From contig NZ_CP040106.1 in NCBI RefSeq assembly GCF_005281475.1, positions 5,508,001 to 5,572,000 of the forward strand: a DNA stretch of 64,000 nt, read 5' to 3'. The notes under the pieces are model-generated. The model saw only the letters and a program-made list of their open reading frames with translations, did not search any database and was not told the origin of the DNA. This DNA is from Echinicola rosea (GTDB lineage Bacteria > Bacteroidota > Bacteroidia > Cytophagales > Cyclobacteriaceae). The position numbers and the translations under genes are program-made. Positions 48,341 to 57,056 of the stretch are shown here, piece after piece (the stretch's first letter is position 1; the number at the start of each line of letters is the position of its first letter).

Positions 48341-51300
48341 TGATTGTTTTGTTAATAAAGTAAAACGCCTCAGAAATAGGATTACTAGATTCCAAATCAA
48401 ATATTGCTGGTATTTCTATGATTTTATCATGGAAAGACTGCCTGAAAACTGGTTTTTTATTTGAAGCTATATTTATAATGAGTACTTTTTTGGCTCCAGT
48501 CCTATGCATTTTTTTACCTATATGATTTAAAATTTCATCTCGATCATTCCTTTCAAAAGCATCATTCCAAAGCTTAAAATCTATATAAATATCATTTAAT
48601 GCTTTTGCATCAAATTGTTCTAATTCATCACCAGCTAGCCTTTCCAAGTTTGCATTTGGACAATACCGTCTTATCAGATGCCAGCCAATAACTTCGCCCA
48701 ATGCCCCTTTGTAAATATTATTGTATAGAACAGGAGTCATAATATATTTGCCTATTCTAAAATCAGTAGCAAATCCTTCTTTTACAAAAAGCTCCTTTAT
48801 TTCCTTATTTCTCATAAATGATGGTAGATTACAATTGGCAGGAGAGATACTAGCCGTTTCAGTATTTGTAAATTCAATCTTTACATTTTTGTAATCTTGT
48901 TTTTGGGTATAATTTATATGCTTACGATCGGTAGGCAGTTCTACGTAATAATCTTTAAGATTTACATGAACCGCATCATTTTCATCAAAGGTTGGATAGG
49001 ATAATACTAAACGACGAAGTTTATTCCAGTTCGCATTTCGTTGTTCGTTAAATATGTATCTTATTTGTTGATGAATAAAATTATAAGCTCTCTGGTTGTT
49101 ATATTCTCCTATTCCTTTTAACTCTGAGGTATTGTCAGCTTCTAAAGAGCCATTACTTGCTTTTTTTACTAATTCCTCAAACTCCCTTGTTAGAAGCTTA
49201 TTGGATAGATCACTTTGTTGCAGATAAGGAATATTTTCAGCACTACTGAAAATATGAATATAAGGATTCTTTTGATTACAACGCGCCATCCTTCCAATTG
49301 CCTGATTTAAAATTCGTGTGGCATTGTTTGATATATCAGAAAGGCTATAAAGGTTATTCTCTGATTTATCATAAAAAGGATGTGCTATGTATTCAGCGCC
49401 AGATAATTTTGTAAATCCTTTTTTTATTTCATGCTTTAATTGATCATTACTTACCTGACCTTTTTGGGCGAGTGATTCCAATTGAAATATGCGTTCAACT
49501 ATATGGGTCTCTTTAACTTTTCTACTGTTTACATTAACAATTAGGTGGGTTGGTTTGTCTATATAAATGGCATCAAAGTCTTTTTCGTTTTCTTTATTAT
49601 CAAAATCATTGATTTTCACAAGTTTTGAATCCTCAGGAGCCATATATTGAAGGTTTTGGCCAGCTCCCACCGTTCTGTATGTTGAAATAACAAAAAGTTT
49701 AAATCCGTGGCTTAAGGTAGATTGGATATAAGCTTTCTTGTAATCAAAATCAGAACTATCAACTACATAGATGGAATTTGCAGGATTACCTGATTTGTAA
49801 TCCTCTTTATTACCAAATAGGTCTATGATATTTTGTGCATATTTTTCAAAAAGGTCAATCCTAAAATCTGTTTTTTTATTGTCAGGAAGGGCCATTCCCA
49901 AAGCCAAAAAGGATTTAATATTTTTATTCAAAACAAACTCTTTAAATACTTTGAAGTACCGAACATATCTGTCAATCACATGATCCTTGGGACTGCCTTT
50001 TTGAATTTCGCACAAATAATAGTCTGCCAATTCATTTTCCTGACCAAAAATTTTCAATAACTCAGTTTTATGATTTTTGACATCAATGAAATCAACATTA
50101 ATCTGCACCTGAGAGTAACCTTTTGTATTAGTCCTGTATTCTTTTTCAATATCTATCAACTCGGAATTTTCCATTTCTCGATAACCTTCACCTAATCGCT
50201 TTCTAAGGAAATTGAGGTCGTAATTCCCCACTACAGTTTGGCAATCCGCTGTAGCCGATATGGCAATTATATTTGCTTTTCTGGCAACATTCAACAGGAA
50301 TTTTTCAGGTGTATTTTCGTACTGGTACTGATAAATTTTAGACTTTAAATCGTGGTCATCACTATCAAAAAAATCATAGTACCTAAAACCATTCATATAA
50401 AAATTTAAATCTACTATATCATCTTGTTTATTGGCTTTTATGAAATTCCCCTCATTACTAAGTATGGAGTCAATAAGGTACTTCCTCCAATCATCAGGTA
50501 AGTTAAATAAGTCCAATGTTGTATGAAGTGCACTTTCTATTGGAAATTCATCCTTGTTAGAACTATATTGTTTCTTTAGCTCTTGATAATTAGAGGCTAT
50601 ATAGAAAATTCCCTTTCGAAAATATTGAAGGAAACCTTTCAATTGATTAATTAATCCCAAGACATTCCCATTTTGACCGATAGATTCTTTTTGAAAGTGA
50701 ATTTCATTAATTAATCTTTCTTCAGAAAAAGTAAGTCTCACAAAATTTTTTCCTTCGCTTAAGATCGTATGAAATTCATCATCTTGGAATAGGAAGCTCC
50801 TAACTCTATCTGGGTTAACCGTTTTAAATGGAACAGTGATATTATACTGCTCATTGATTTGGTTCACTTTATGGGAGAAAGAATCAAAAATATCAGCTAT
50901 TTTGGGTACACTTATATTTTTATCCCTTAACGCAATTCTTTCATTTGATTCCTGAACTATATCCTGTGGTACCTGTAAGGTGGACAAACTTGAATATAAA
51001 TGTGTAAAGAGCCCTAATAAATCTACTTTTTTAGAATATCCATTTTCAATAATCTGATTAAGTACATGCGATTTGGTAGCATCAAATTCATCAATGAATA
51101 TTATAGCGTCTTCTGTAATTTTATCTTCCCAGAAATAATACGATGGCCTCACAAGTGTGGTGTTCTTTAAAAAGAATTTATCCACACTTAAGAAAAATAT
51201 TCGTTTTTTGGAGGATAAAATAGCAGGATAAAGCTCAACTAACCAAGGATGATTTTTTTGTATGTAAATGATTTTTATTGATTCTGTTAAATCTTTTTTA

Positions 51301-51788
51301 TTGGCTTTTTTCAACTCATCATCTAACCAATCTGTAATGCCCCTGCGAAATTTTGGCTCATGAGTTTTACGAATATCGTCCTTGGCTTTTTCAATTAATT
51401 GTTTTGTAAAAGCATCTTTGGTTTTTTGCTCATCAAATCCTTGAACTAAGGAAACACAATTGTGTAAAGCCTTATATTCAGGCATGTCAGTAATAAATTT
51501 AGGACAGTTGGTTTTTAAAAGAGTCCCTATAATTGTATCTGCATTTGAATCCAGAGCAATAAAATGTTTCCCAAAATCCGTCTTTTTACCACACTGCCTA
51601 AACTTATTTTTCAGCTCCTGAACGGGTAAGTTTTTCTTGAGATTGGTAATAAAGAAAATCTTACGGTTTTCCTTATATTTTTTTAAAATGTACTCTAAAA
51701 CATGATAGGTTTTACCAATTCCTGTAGGTAACGGAAAAATGAAAAGCCCATTTTTATATTCGCAATATTTGTTCAGTATTTTCTGCAT
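48333..51788 (-). CDS. SF2 helicase with C-terminal PD-(D/E)XK-like nuclease domain
   Basis: A 1151-residue cytoplasmic protein. Helicase motifs in order: Walker A PLPTGIGKT (residues 21-27), motif II IFIDEFDAT (Asp233, Glu234), motif III ISATAD (511-513), motif V YRTVGAGQNLQY, motif VI QAIGRMARCNQ (829-836). Near the C-terminus a restriction-endonuclease-like core follows: GALGEVIGWHLIRRY (Glu1032), QFDAKALNDIYIDFKLW (Asp1060, Asp1070, Lys1072) and KKVLIINIAS as the last strand. No Cas3 HD domain, DNA methylase or CRISPR array is nearby. It is the first gene of a two-gene operon. Strong AT bias suggests horizontal acquisition. Helicase assignment is firm; nuclease is likely; a phage-defence role is inferred. 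Confidence 0.88.
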   Translation of the reverse strand: MQKILNKYCEYKNGLFIFPLPTGIGKTYHVLEYILKKYKENRKIFFITNLKKNLPVQELKNKFRQCGKKTDFGKHFIALDSNADTIIGTLLKTNCPKFITDMPEYKALHNCVSLVQGFDEQKTKDAFTKQLIEKAKDDIRKTHEPKFRRGITDWLDDELKKANKKDLTESIKIIYIQKNHPWLVELYPAILSSKKRIFFLSVDKFFLKNTTLVRPSYYFWEDKITEDAIIFIDEFDATKSHVLNQIIENGYSKKVDLLGLFTHLYSSLSTLQVPQDIVQESNERIALRDKNISVPKIADIFDSFSHKVNQINEQYNITVPFKTVNPDRVRSFLFQDDEFHTILSEGKNFVRLTFSEERLINEIHFQKESIGQNGNVLGLINQLKGFLQYFRKGIFYIASNYQELKKQYSSNKDEFPIESALHTTLDLFNLPDDWRKYLIDSILSNEGNFIKANKQDDIVDLNFYMNGFRYYDFFDSDDHDLKSKIYQYQYENTPEKFLLNVARKANIIAISATADCQTVVGNYDLNFLRKRLGEGYREMENSELIDIEKEYRTNTKGYSQVQINVDFIDVKNHKTELLKIFGQENELADYYLCEIQKGSPKDHVIDRYVRYFKVFKEFVLNKNIKSFLALGMALPDNKKTDFRIDLFEKYAQNIIDLFGNKEDYKSGNPANSIYVVDSSDFDYKKAYIQSTLSHGFKLFVISTYRTVGAGQNLQYMAPEDSKLVKINDFDNKENEKDFDAIYIDKPTHLIVNVNSRKVKETHIVERIFQLESLAQKGQVSNDQLKHEIKKGFTKLSGAEYIAHPFYDKSENNLYSLSDISNNATRILNQAIGRMARCNQKNPYIHIFSSAENIPYLQQSDLSNKLLTREFEELVKKASNGSLEADNTSELKGIGEYNNQRAYNFIHQQIRYIFNEQRNANWNKLRRLVLSYPTFDENDAVHVNLKDYYVELPTDRKHINYTQKQDYKNVKIEFTNTETASISPANCNLPSFMRNKEIKELFVKEGFATDFRIGKYIMTPVLYNNIYKGALGEVIGWHLIRRYCPNANLERLAGDELEQFDAKALNDIYIDFKLWNDAFERNDRDEILNHIGKKMHRTGAKKVLIINIASNKKPVFRQSFHDKIIEIPAIFDLESSNPISEAFYFINKTINA

Positions 51789-52072
51789 TATTTATTTGAA
51801 TTTCCATTTAAAGAAATATAATCTGGATGTGAAAATGTTAAATCAGTTGATTTCCGATTATTAACCACAAAACGGTCATTAAATTTTGAAGACATATTTG
51901 TAAATGATCTGACCTATTTTGAGTATAAAATGATTTTTTGGTAAAGTAATAAACTTTTATATCACAGTATAAAATTTGACAGAAATTGTCGCAAAAGTGT
52001 AATAACTCATTTTCATTTAGCAGACCTAGCCAATTCTATAAAATAGATATCATACTCATTTTGAAATAATGA
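51789..52072. other. AT-rich leader region of the helicase operon
   Basis: About 284 bp, very AT-rich. It must hold the helicase promoter, but no exact TAnnTTTG was found at a suitable position. It ends at the second RadC block. Confidence 0.5.
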
Positions 52073-52721
52073 ATAAAAAAAGGCCCTAAAGCCCTCCCAT
52101 ATCAGCAAATGAATAGTACCCTTCTGCGGTCAATATGATATGGTCCATAACCGGCAAATCCAACAATTTACCAGCCTTGACCATTTTCTCGGTAAGGCGG
52201 TTGTCCTGGTCACTGGGGCGAAGGGTTCCGGAAGGATGGTTGTGGGCAAGGATGATTCCCGATGCCGACGCCTTCATGGCCGCTGCAAAGATCACTTTCA
52301 GGTCCACCACGGTACCGCAGGTTCCACCGGACGAGGCGTTGACAATGCCCAGCACACGGTTTGCCCTGTTGAGCAATATCACCTTGAACTCTTCGATGAA
52401 TTCCAATTTGGATTCGTCCCAATTGGCCCTGAGCACTTTGGCTGCACTTTGGGAGGAAACAATCTGCGGCTTATCTGACATCTTGGAATTGGGGCGGTAG
52501 CTTAAGGTAATTTCGGCTACTTGGCTGAGAACGGTGTTGTTGTTGCTTTCCATAACATTTCATGTTTAAGGTTAGAAATTAATTATGGAAGCCCTACAGC
52601 TAGAGGGCAAACAAGGCCAAGTGGCAACGGAATAAAGGAGGGCACGGCGGGAAGTCCTGTGTTTATGCCGTAAGCTCATGGCCGCCCCTGCAGCCCGAAA
52701 GCTAACTTTGTGGAGTGATTA
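52073..52721 (-). repeat. Direct repeat copy 2 (RadC block, about 650 bp)
   Basis: Same orientation and nearly the same sequence as 10712-11359, including about 165 bp upstream of the gene (one extra base in the leader at CATGTTTAAGG). The two copies are 41.4 kb apart, start to start. Confidence 0.92.
52086..52553 (-). CDS. radC: RadC-like JAB/MPN-domain protein, copy 2
   Basis: A 155-residue JAB-domain protein with an intact JAMM metal site (HNHPSG, PSDQD). 151 of 155 residues equal copy 1; the differences are in the first five residues and at Leu in HPSGTLRP. It lies directly upstream, in the same orientation, of the helicase operon and about 2.8 kb from the end of the tra operon, the place where such genes usually sit in Bacteroidota conjugative elements, so copy 2 may be the ancestral position. 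Confidence 0.93.
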   Translation of the reverse strand: MESNNNTVLSQVAEITLSYRPNSKMSDKPQIVSSQSAAKVLRANWDESKLEFIEEFKVILLNRANRVLGIVNASSGGTCGTVVDLKVIFAAAMKASASGIILAHNHPSGTLRPSDQDNRLTEKMVKAGKLLDLPVMDHIILTAEGYYSFADMGGL

Positions 52722-52953
52722 AGGATAATAAGAATAAGCGCAACCTTCATTCTAATTTTGGTATGATAATTAATCAAGATGAAATTATGGGTTATTTTTT
52801 CTGTAAGGGCCTCATCACTCATTTATCTTTTATCAGAACTAAAACCATCATTAATGTAACTCATATACATTTTAAACAACTACAAAAACAAAGGAGAGAT
52901 TAATTACTAAATTTAATGAACCTAGTATTCCTTCCATTTATAAGTTTATCGTC
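52554..52953. other. Intergenic: RadC leader block plus upstream region of the FISUMP gene
   Basis: 52554-52721 is the repeated leader. 52722-52953 is AT-rich and contains a perfect -7 element on the plus strand (TAATTTTG, 52753-52760), but without a clear -33, about 200 bp before the FISUMP lipoprotein start. The 62-codon ORF here has no support. Confidence 0.5.
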
Positions 52954-54360
52954 ATGAAAAAATCCATTTTCGCTTTTTTTATTGTACTTTTTCTCATTTT
53001 CGGATGTACCCAAGAAACGATTGACCATCCACTACTAGGTACCGCCTCATTCTCAAAAATTGTATTTGATGACCTAACAAATTATTCGCCCAATAGTAAG
53101 GTTGCTTCAAATTCCGAATGGAAACATATTTTTAAGGAATCAGCCATATTGGTTATCACCAATAAGGCTACCGGACAAGTATACAATTTAGAATATAATC
53201 CGAATGATTTTACCAAAGCCTACCAAATCCAATTGCCGTTAGGTACATACAGTTTCAAATCTGAAGTTATGGGAGGAGATTTTGAGACTTATTTACCATT
53301 TAATATTTCTGGCGAGTTTAATTTGGATGGAACCAACGTGGACATCACCTTACATGGAACGACCGAGTATGGACTTGTAACCGTCAAAAATGAATTCGTA
53401 CAGCGTGCATTCCTGAACAATAAGGATGAACTAATTCCATGTGACCAAGGGGAGTTACTATATTTGTACGTTAAGGAGGGACTGGCCCCTACTTTGACCA
53501 TTTACGAAAATTTCCATGGGCAATCTTTAATTAAGCAGCTCTCCATTTCGTCCTATAATCATTATCATTTTTATTTAAAGGTTTTTGAGAATCAAGGAAC
53601 CGTGAACTTTATCGAGTTGGCCATTGGCCCATTTGAGTACCATGAGGATTATTTTGAAATTGGCAGAGATGGAGAAATCACCAAAGTGACCGATGCCGGA
53701 GGCAATGAATACAGGGTTGTGAAAATCGGTGAACAGTATTGGATGGCAGAGGATCTAAAATCACAAGTCTTTTGTAATGGGGATTCGCTACAATTATTCT
53801 CCGAAAATACCTTTACAAGAGATTTAAGTTTTTCAAAAGATACCTTTGGTGTTGCACATGAGGGTGTACCTGTTAGTTTATACAGTGATGCAGTAGCTAC
53901 CGACCCTAGAAACATTTGCCCATGTGGATGGCATATAAGTACAGATGATGAATGGAAAGAATTGGAAAGGATTATTGGGATGCCTGAGGAAGAAGTGGAT
54001 TTGGAGACTTACAATAGAGGCTCTCAGCTAAATTTATCAGGAAAGCTAAAAAAAATCTCCAACGATGAAAGCTCTTATCCAGATGTAGAGTGGCTTTGGT
54101 TTGACAATGAATATGCAACCGATGAATATGGTTTTTCCAGTCTTCCAAGAGGCAGGATGCTTGACTATGGTGATGAAATTACTTCTACTTTTGTACTCGA
54201 GATAGTTGCTGAACAACATTCTGTTCGATACGCATCGTTTAACAATGAAGATCCTGAAAACATTAAATTATTTACAAGGACACTTTCTCTATTTTGGACG
54301 GGAATAGGAAGAAGAAATAGTGCAGGCCAACAAATAACCATACGTTGCGTTAAGAATTGA
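52954..54360 (+). CDS. Lipoprotein with C-terminal FISUMP domain
   Basis: A 468-residue lipoprotein: signal with lipobox LIFGC (Cys18), a DUF4493-like or carbohydrate-module-like N-terminal half (about 30-225, TTEYGLVTVKNEF), then a Fibrobacter succinogenes major paralogous (FISUMP) domain from about residue 245: GNEYRVVKIGEQYWMAEDL, CPCGWHISTDDEWKELE, and the terminal TIRCVKN. FISUMP proteins are surface-exposed with no settled function. Plus-strand gene beside the RadC block and convergent with the next lipoprotein. Probably cargo of the conjugative element. Confidence 0.85.
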   Translation: MKKSIFAFFIVLFLIFGCTQETIDHPLLGTASFSKIVFDDLTNYSPNSKVASNSEWKHIFKESAILVITNKATGQVYNLEYNPNDFTKAYQIQLPLGTYSFKSEVMGGDFETYLPFNISGEFNLDGTNVDITLHGTTEYGLVTVKNEFVQRAFLNNKDELIPCDQGELLYLYVKEGLAPTLTIYENFHGQSLIKQLSISSYNHYHFYLKVFENQGTVNFIELAIGPFEYHEDYFEIGRDGEITKVTDAGGNEYRVVKIGEQYWMAEDLKSQVFCNGDSLQLFSENTFTRDLSFSKDTFGVAHEGVPVSLYSDAVATDPRNICPCGWHISTDDEWKELERIIGMPEEEVDLETYNRGSQLNLSGKLKKISNDESSYPDVEWLWFDNEYATDEYGFSSLPRGRMLDYGDEITSTFVLEIVAEQHSVRYASFNNEDPENIKLFTRTLSLFWTGIGRRNSAGQQITIRCVKN

Positions 54361-54408
54361 ATTTTGAGATCTTCTTACCTTTAGACCGGTTGTTTTTTCG
54401 AAGTAGTA

Positions 54409-54807
54409 TTATTGTTTTTCCAGGTCATATTTGTATTGTCCCACACCATTATTGTTAGAAGATATCAATAGCTTTTTCCCATCAAATGTATAGTCATAAA
54501 CACCGCTTAGTATTAAGCCCCAATCAAAGTCAGCTGTCCAAGGATTTTCATCATTAAAAGTAATTTTATTATTATCGGCAGAGAATGTTCCCGAACCTCC
54601 GGCAGGAATTCTATCCGAATTACCTGAACAGGAAAACCTCCCATCCTTCAATTCCAATGTCGTCCGACCAGTTTGTGTCCCCGAGCTATAGGTAACGGTA
54701 AATGTCCCTTTGTATATTCCGTCTTTGACCTCTATACCATCCACTTGGCAGCCCCATAGAAGGGCCCCTATGGAAATAATTGCGAATATTATAATCCTTG
54801 ATCGCAT
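54409..54807 (-). CDS. Small lipoprotein, function unknown
   Basis: 132 residues from the ATG at 54807, chosen because the signal then reads MRSRIIIFAI ... LLWGC with the lipid-accepting Cys20; the frame also opens at 54837. The mature part is a short beta-rich domain (YKGTFTVTYSSGTQTGRTTLEL, GVYDYTFDGKKLLISSN), as in lipocalin-like or META-like Bacteroidota lipoproteins. No family is assigned. Convergent with the FISUMP gene, 48 bp apart. Confidence 0.75.
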   Translation of the reverse strand: MRSRIIIFAIISIGALLWGCQVDGIEVKDGIYKGTFTVTYSSGTQTGRTTLELKDGRFSCSGNSDRIPAGGSGTFSADNNKITFNDENPWTADFDWGLILSGVYDYTFDGKKLLISSNNNGVGQYKYDLEKQ

Positions 54808-54934
54808 AATTCTATTTTTCCAGAAAACAATGCCCATTTAAATCACCTATTCATCATCCAATTAGCCATTAATCCTAAACCAAAACGAGCCCCTCTTTTA
54901 AATGTTTCGTTTTTGGCATTAAGAACTGTATATT

Positions 54935-55132
54935 TCAATATTTCTTTTTTATTGGGGCAAGCAGTATATAAAAAATCCAAGCAAACCAAGAAACGAAAAC
55001 TACTGCCAATATCCATGCTAGTTTTTCACTTCCCGTTGTCTTACTGGAACTGATAATTATTAGAAGCGGTAACAACCAAATAAATGCTATCACTCCCAAC
55101 AATAGGAGAACGCTTAATTCCGAACCTTCCAT
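54935..55132 (-). CDS. PLDc_N-type small membrane protein
   Basis: 65 residues with two hydrophobic helices (VLLLLGVIAFIWLLPLLII and LAWILAVVFVSWFAWIFYIL) separated by SSSKTTGSEK and ending APIKKKY. This matches the PLDc_N domain (N-terminal membrane hairpin of cardiolipin synthase-like proteins) occurring alone, common in Bacteroidota. Function unknown; it may be a small envelope or immunity-type protein. Confidence 0.75.
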   Translation of the reverse strand: MEGSELSVLLLLGVIAFIWLLPLLIIISSSKTTGSEKLAWILAVVFVSWFAWIFYILLAPIKKKY

Positions 55133-55155
55133 TTGTCAATTTTTATTGGGATATA

Positions 55156-55299
55156 TTATTTTAAATATTCTGCGAATTCCTGCCATATTAAAGGCCAGGG
55201 GATGCGATAGTTGCGGTGCAGCAACTGTGTACCCAAATAGAACAGCAGTATTATTCCGTAAAAAACAGTTATCCCCAAATCAAATATAGTAATTTTCAC
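55156..55299 (-). CDS. Possible 47-residue small membrane protein
   Basis: A GTG-initiated frame of 47 codons plus TAA: one hydrophobic helix (FDLGITVFYGIILLFYLGT) then a basic/aromatic tail (HRNYRIPWPLIWQEF). It lies just upstream of the PLDc_N gene in the same orientation. Too short for firm support, and no clear ribosome-binding site. Confidence 0.4.
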   Translation of the reverse strand: MKITIFDLGITVFYGIILLFYLGTQLLHRNYRIPWPLIWQEFAEYLK

Positions 55300-55329
55300 C
55301 AATTTGAAAAACTAAGGTTATAGAAAAAG

Positions 55330-55362
55330 AAAAGCACCTCCAATCCACTTGAAGGTGCTTTT
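55330..55362 (-). terminator. Rho-independent terminator at the end of the tra operon
   Basis: A perfect 10-bp inverted repeat (AAAAGCACCT / AGGTGCTTTT) with a 13-nt loop. The A and T runs on both sides allow termination on either strand. It lies 24 bp after the last gene of the tra operon. Confidence 0.85.
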
Positions 55363-55385
55363 CATTAATTATATGTACTAAATCC

Positions 55386-56168
55386 TTACATCCTCGCCCC
55401 TTTCCCCTTCTTGGGTTCCTTGGGGCTGTTCTTCACTCCTGCGGCCTGTTGCTTTTTTTCCTGCCGGACCTGCTTTGCCTCCTTTCCCCTGTCCTTGCCC
55501 AGGATCAGGTCATTGGTCTTGACCATTTTCATTTCCGCATCATGGACGTTGACCGACTTGAACTTGGGGTTGGCCGATACGTACATGATTTCCTCCTTGC
55601 CGCCCTTTTCCATGGTCACCGGATAGACATTGCCCTTTTCAAAGGCCTTGACCATCCATTCGGTCTTGGTCGGATCCTGCAGTTCCTTGATCGGCAGTTT
55701 TGACAGGGCCTCCTTGCTGTCAAAGCCATAGTTCTCATGGTAGGACTCGATCCTGAAATTGTTGTTCTTGTCCTTTTCCGAAAAGTCCAGCTGCATCCAT
55801 GCCTGGTAGGGCTCGTTTTCCTGGTTGAGCATGCCCTTTTTCACTGCCCTGCCTTCCAACAGGTTAAAGGCCTCCTTGGCCGTCACCGACTGGTTGTTGT
55901 AGAAAGTGTGCTGCTTGGGCGCAATTTCAGGGTTGGGATTGTGCAGGCTCGCATCGTACTTGTTGAGAAAGTACCGCTCCGAGGTATTGGACTTTCTGAA
56001 GTGAAGGGAAAAGTCCATTTTCCTGCCCTCTATTTCCATTTGGTGTGGCAATTGGAAGGCTTCGTTGCCTGCCTTGATCTGCTTTTCCAGTGCAGCGTTC
56101 AGGTCGGTATCAAAACCGGTGTACTTTAGTTTTTCCTTGAGGTATTCCAAATTTTCCTGGTCCATCAT
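55386..56168 (-). CDS. Conjugative-element protein, unknown function (last gene of tra operon)
   Basis: A 260-residue soluble, charged protein with no signal peptide. Features: LPHQMEIEGRKMDFSLHFRK, TAKEAFNLLEGRAVKKG, SYHENYGFDSKEALSKLP, EKGNVYPVTMEKGG, and a Lys/Gln-rich tail. The pattern resembles proteins of the DUF3945/DUF4099 type that occur in Bacteroidota conjugative elements; family assignment is tentative. It starts one base after the TraN stop, so it is part of the operon. It may act in DNA processing or regulation. Confidence 0.7.
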   Translation of the reverse strand: MMDQENLEYLKEKLKYTGFDTDLNAALEKQIKAGNEAFQLPHQMEIEGRKMDFSLHFRKSNTSERYFLNKYDASLHNPNPEIAPKQHTFYNNQSVTAKEAFNLLEGRAVKKGMLNQENEPYQAWMQLDFSEKDKNNNFRIESYHENYGFDSKEALSKLPIKELQDPTKTEWMVKAFEKGNVYPVTMEKGGKEEIMYVSANPKFKSVNVHDAEMKMVKTNDLILGKDRGKEAKQVRQEKKQQAAGVKNSPKEPKKGKGARM

Positions 56169-57056
56169 TTAGTTGTTTTCAGGTTGAACATCGGTCAGGT
56201 TCCTTGTTTTCAGGATGTCCCTGCCCCTGACCTTTAGGCGAAGGTTCCTGTCCCCGTTTTTTTCATTGAGCTGTATGACCAACTGTTTTTTGTCCGAAAG
56301 GGTAAATTGTGGAAAGGCCGCTACCAGGACATTGCTCCGGTGACCAGCAATCCCTTTCCCGTCCTGCCATTCGAGCAGGAGCGGGTCAAGGAATCCTTCG
56401 CGCAGCGAGGCATGTTTGGCCTGCTTCTTATCGGTGATGGTAAAAAGAAGGCCTTCCACGCTATAGGGCAACCTGGAGCGGTTGTCCACACGGAACCTAA
56501 AGAAGAGCAATCCCTCCTTTTGGTAAATGCCTTCCAGCCTGAATTTCATCCGGTAATCCCTGGACGTCCTTCGAAGGAACGCTTCTTCTTCCATCACGGC
56601 ACCTCCTGCCCTTTCCAGCTCATCAGCCGCCAGCCTGCTGGCGGCAAGCCGTACATTTTTCCAAAACCCCAGTTCCTGACGGGCAATATTAATGGAAGAC
56701 CGTGCCAGTGATTCACCATAGCTGATCCTGAAATGGTACAGCCGGGCATCGGCGGTGACCACATGGAGGTTGGTGGGGGAAAAAGAGCGTTTTCCGGCCT
56801 TTAACAGTAACAGGTTGGGTGCTTTTTCCTCTACTTTGGCCATGACACTGCCATGTCCCCTATCTACGCTCACCACCTTCCCGGGAAAGACCAGTGCGGT
56901 GGTATGGTCCCAGCCAACATTGACCGGATAGGCCGGCAACACCGCATCTTTGGTTATGGGCCGTATTTCCAGTTGTTGCTGTGCGGACAGCGATCCTGTA
57001 TGGAGTGAAAAAAGGACCGCAAAAATTATCATGGTATTTTTCATTTGATTATGCAT
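56169..57056 (-). CDS. traN: Conjugative transposon protein TraN (DUF4138)
   Basis: 295 residues with a signal peptide (TGSLSAQ) and the TraN pattern: HTTALVFPGKVVSVDRGHGSVMAKVEEKAPNLLLLKA, then a beta-rich C-terminal half. TraN is considered a VirB9-like envelope component of the Bacteroidetes mating-pair apparatus. The ATG at 57056 overlaps the TraM stop by eight bases (ATGCATAA); an ATG at 57044 is possible. Confidence 0.88.
   Translation of the reverse strand: MHNQMKNTMIIFAVLFSLHTGSLSAQQQLEIRPITKDAVLPAYPVNVGWDHTTALVFPGKVVSVDRGHGSVMAKVEEKAPNLLLLKAGKRSFSPTNLHVVTADARLYHFRISYGESLARSSINIARQELGFWKNVRLAASRLAADELERAGGAVMEEEAFLRRTSRDYRMKFRLEGIYQKEGLLFFRFRVDNRSRLPYSVEGLLFTITDKKQAKHASLREGFLDPLLLEWQDGKGIAGHRSNVLVAAFPQFTLSDKKQLVIQLNEKNGDRNLRLKVRGRDILKTRNLTDVQPENN

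Noticed and set aside
48333..51788. Cas3 or another CRISPR-associated helicase
   Set aside because: No HD nuclease domain, no other cas genes and no repeat-spacer array in the window.
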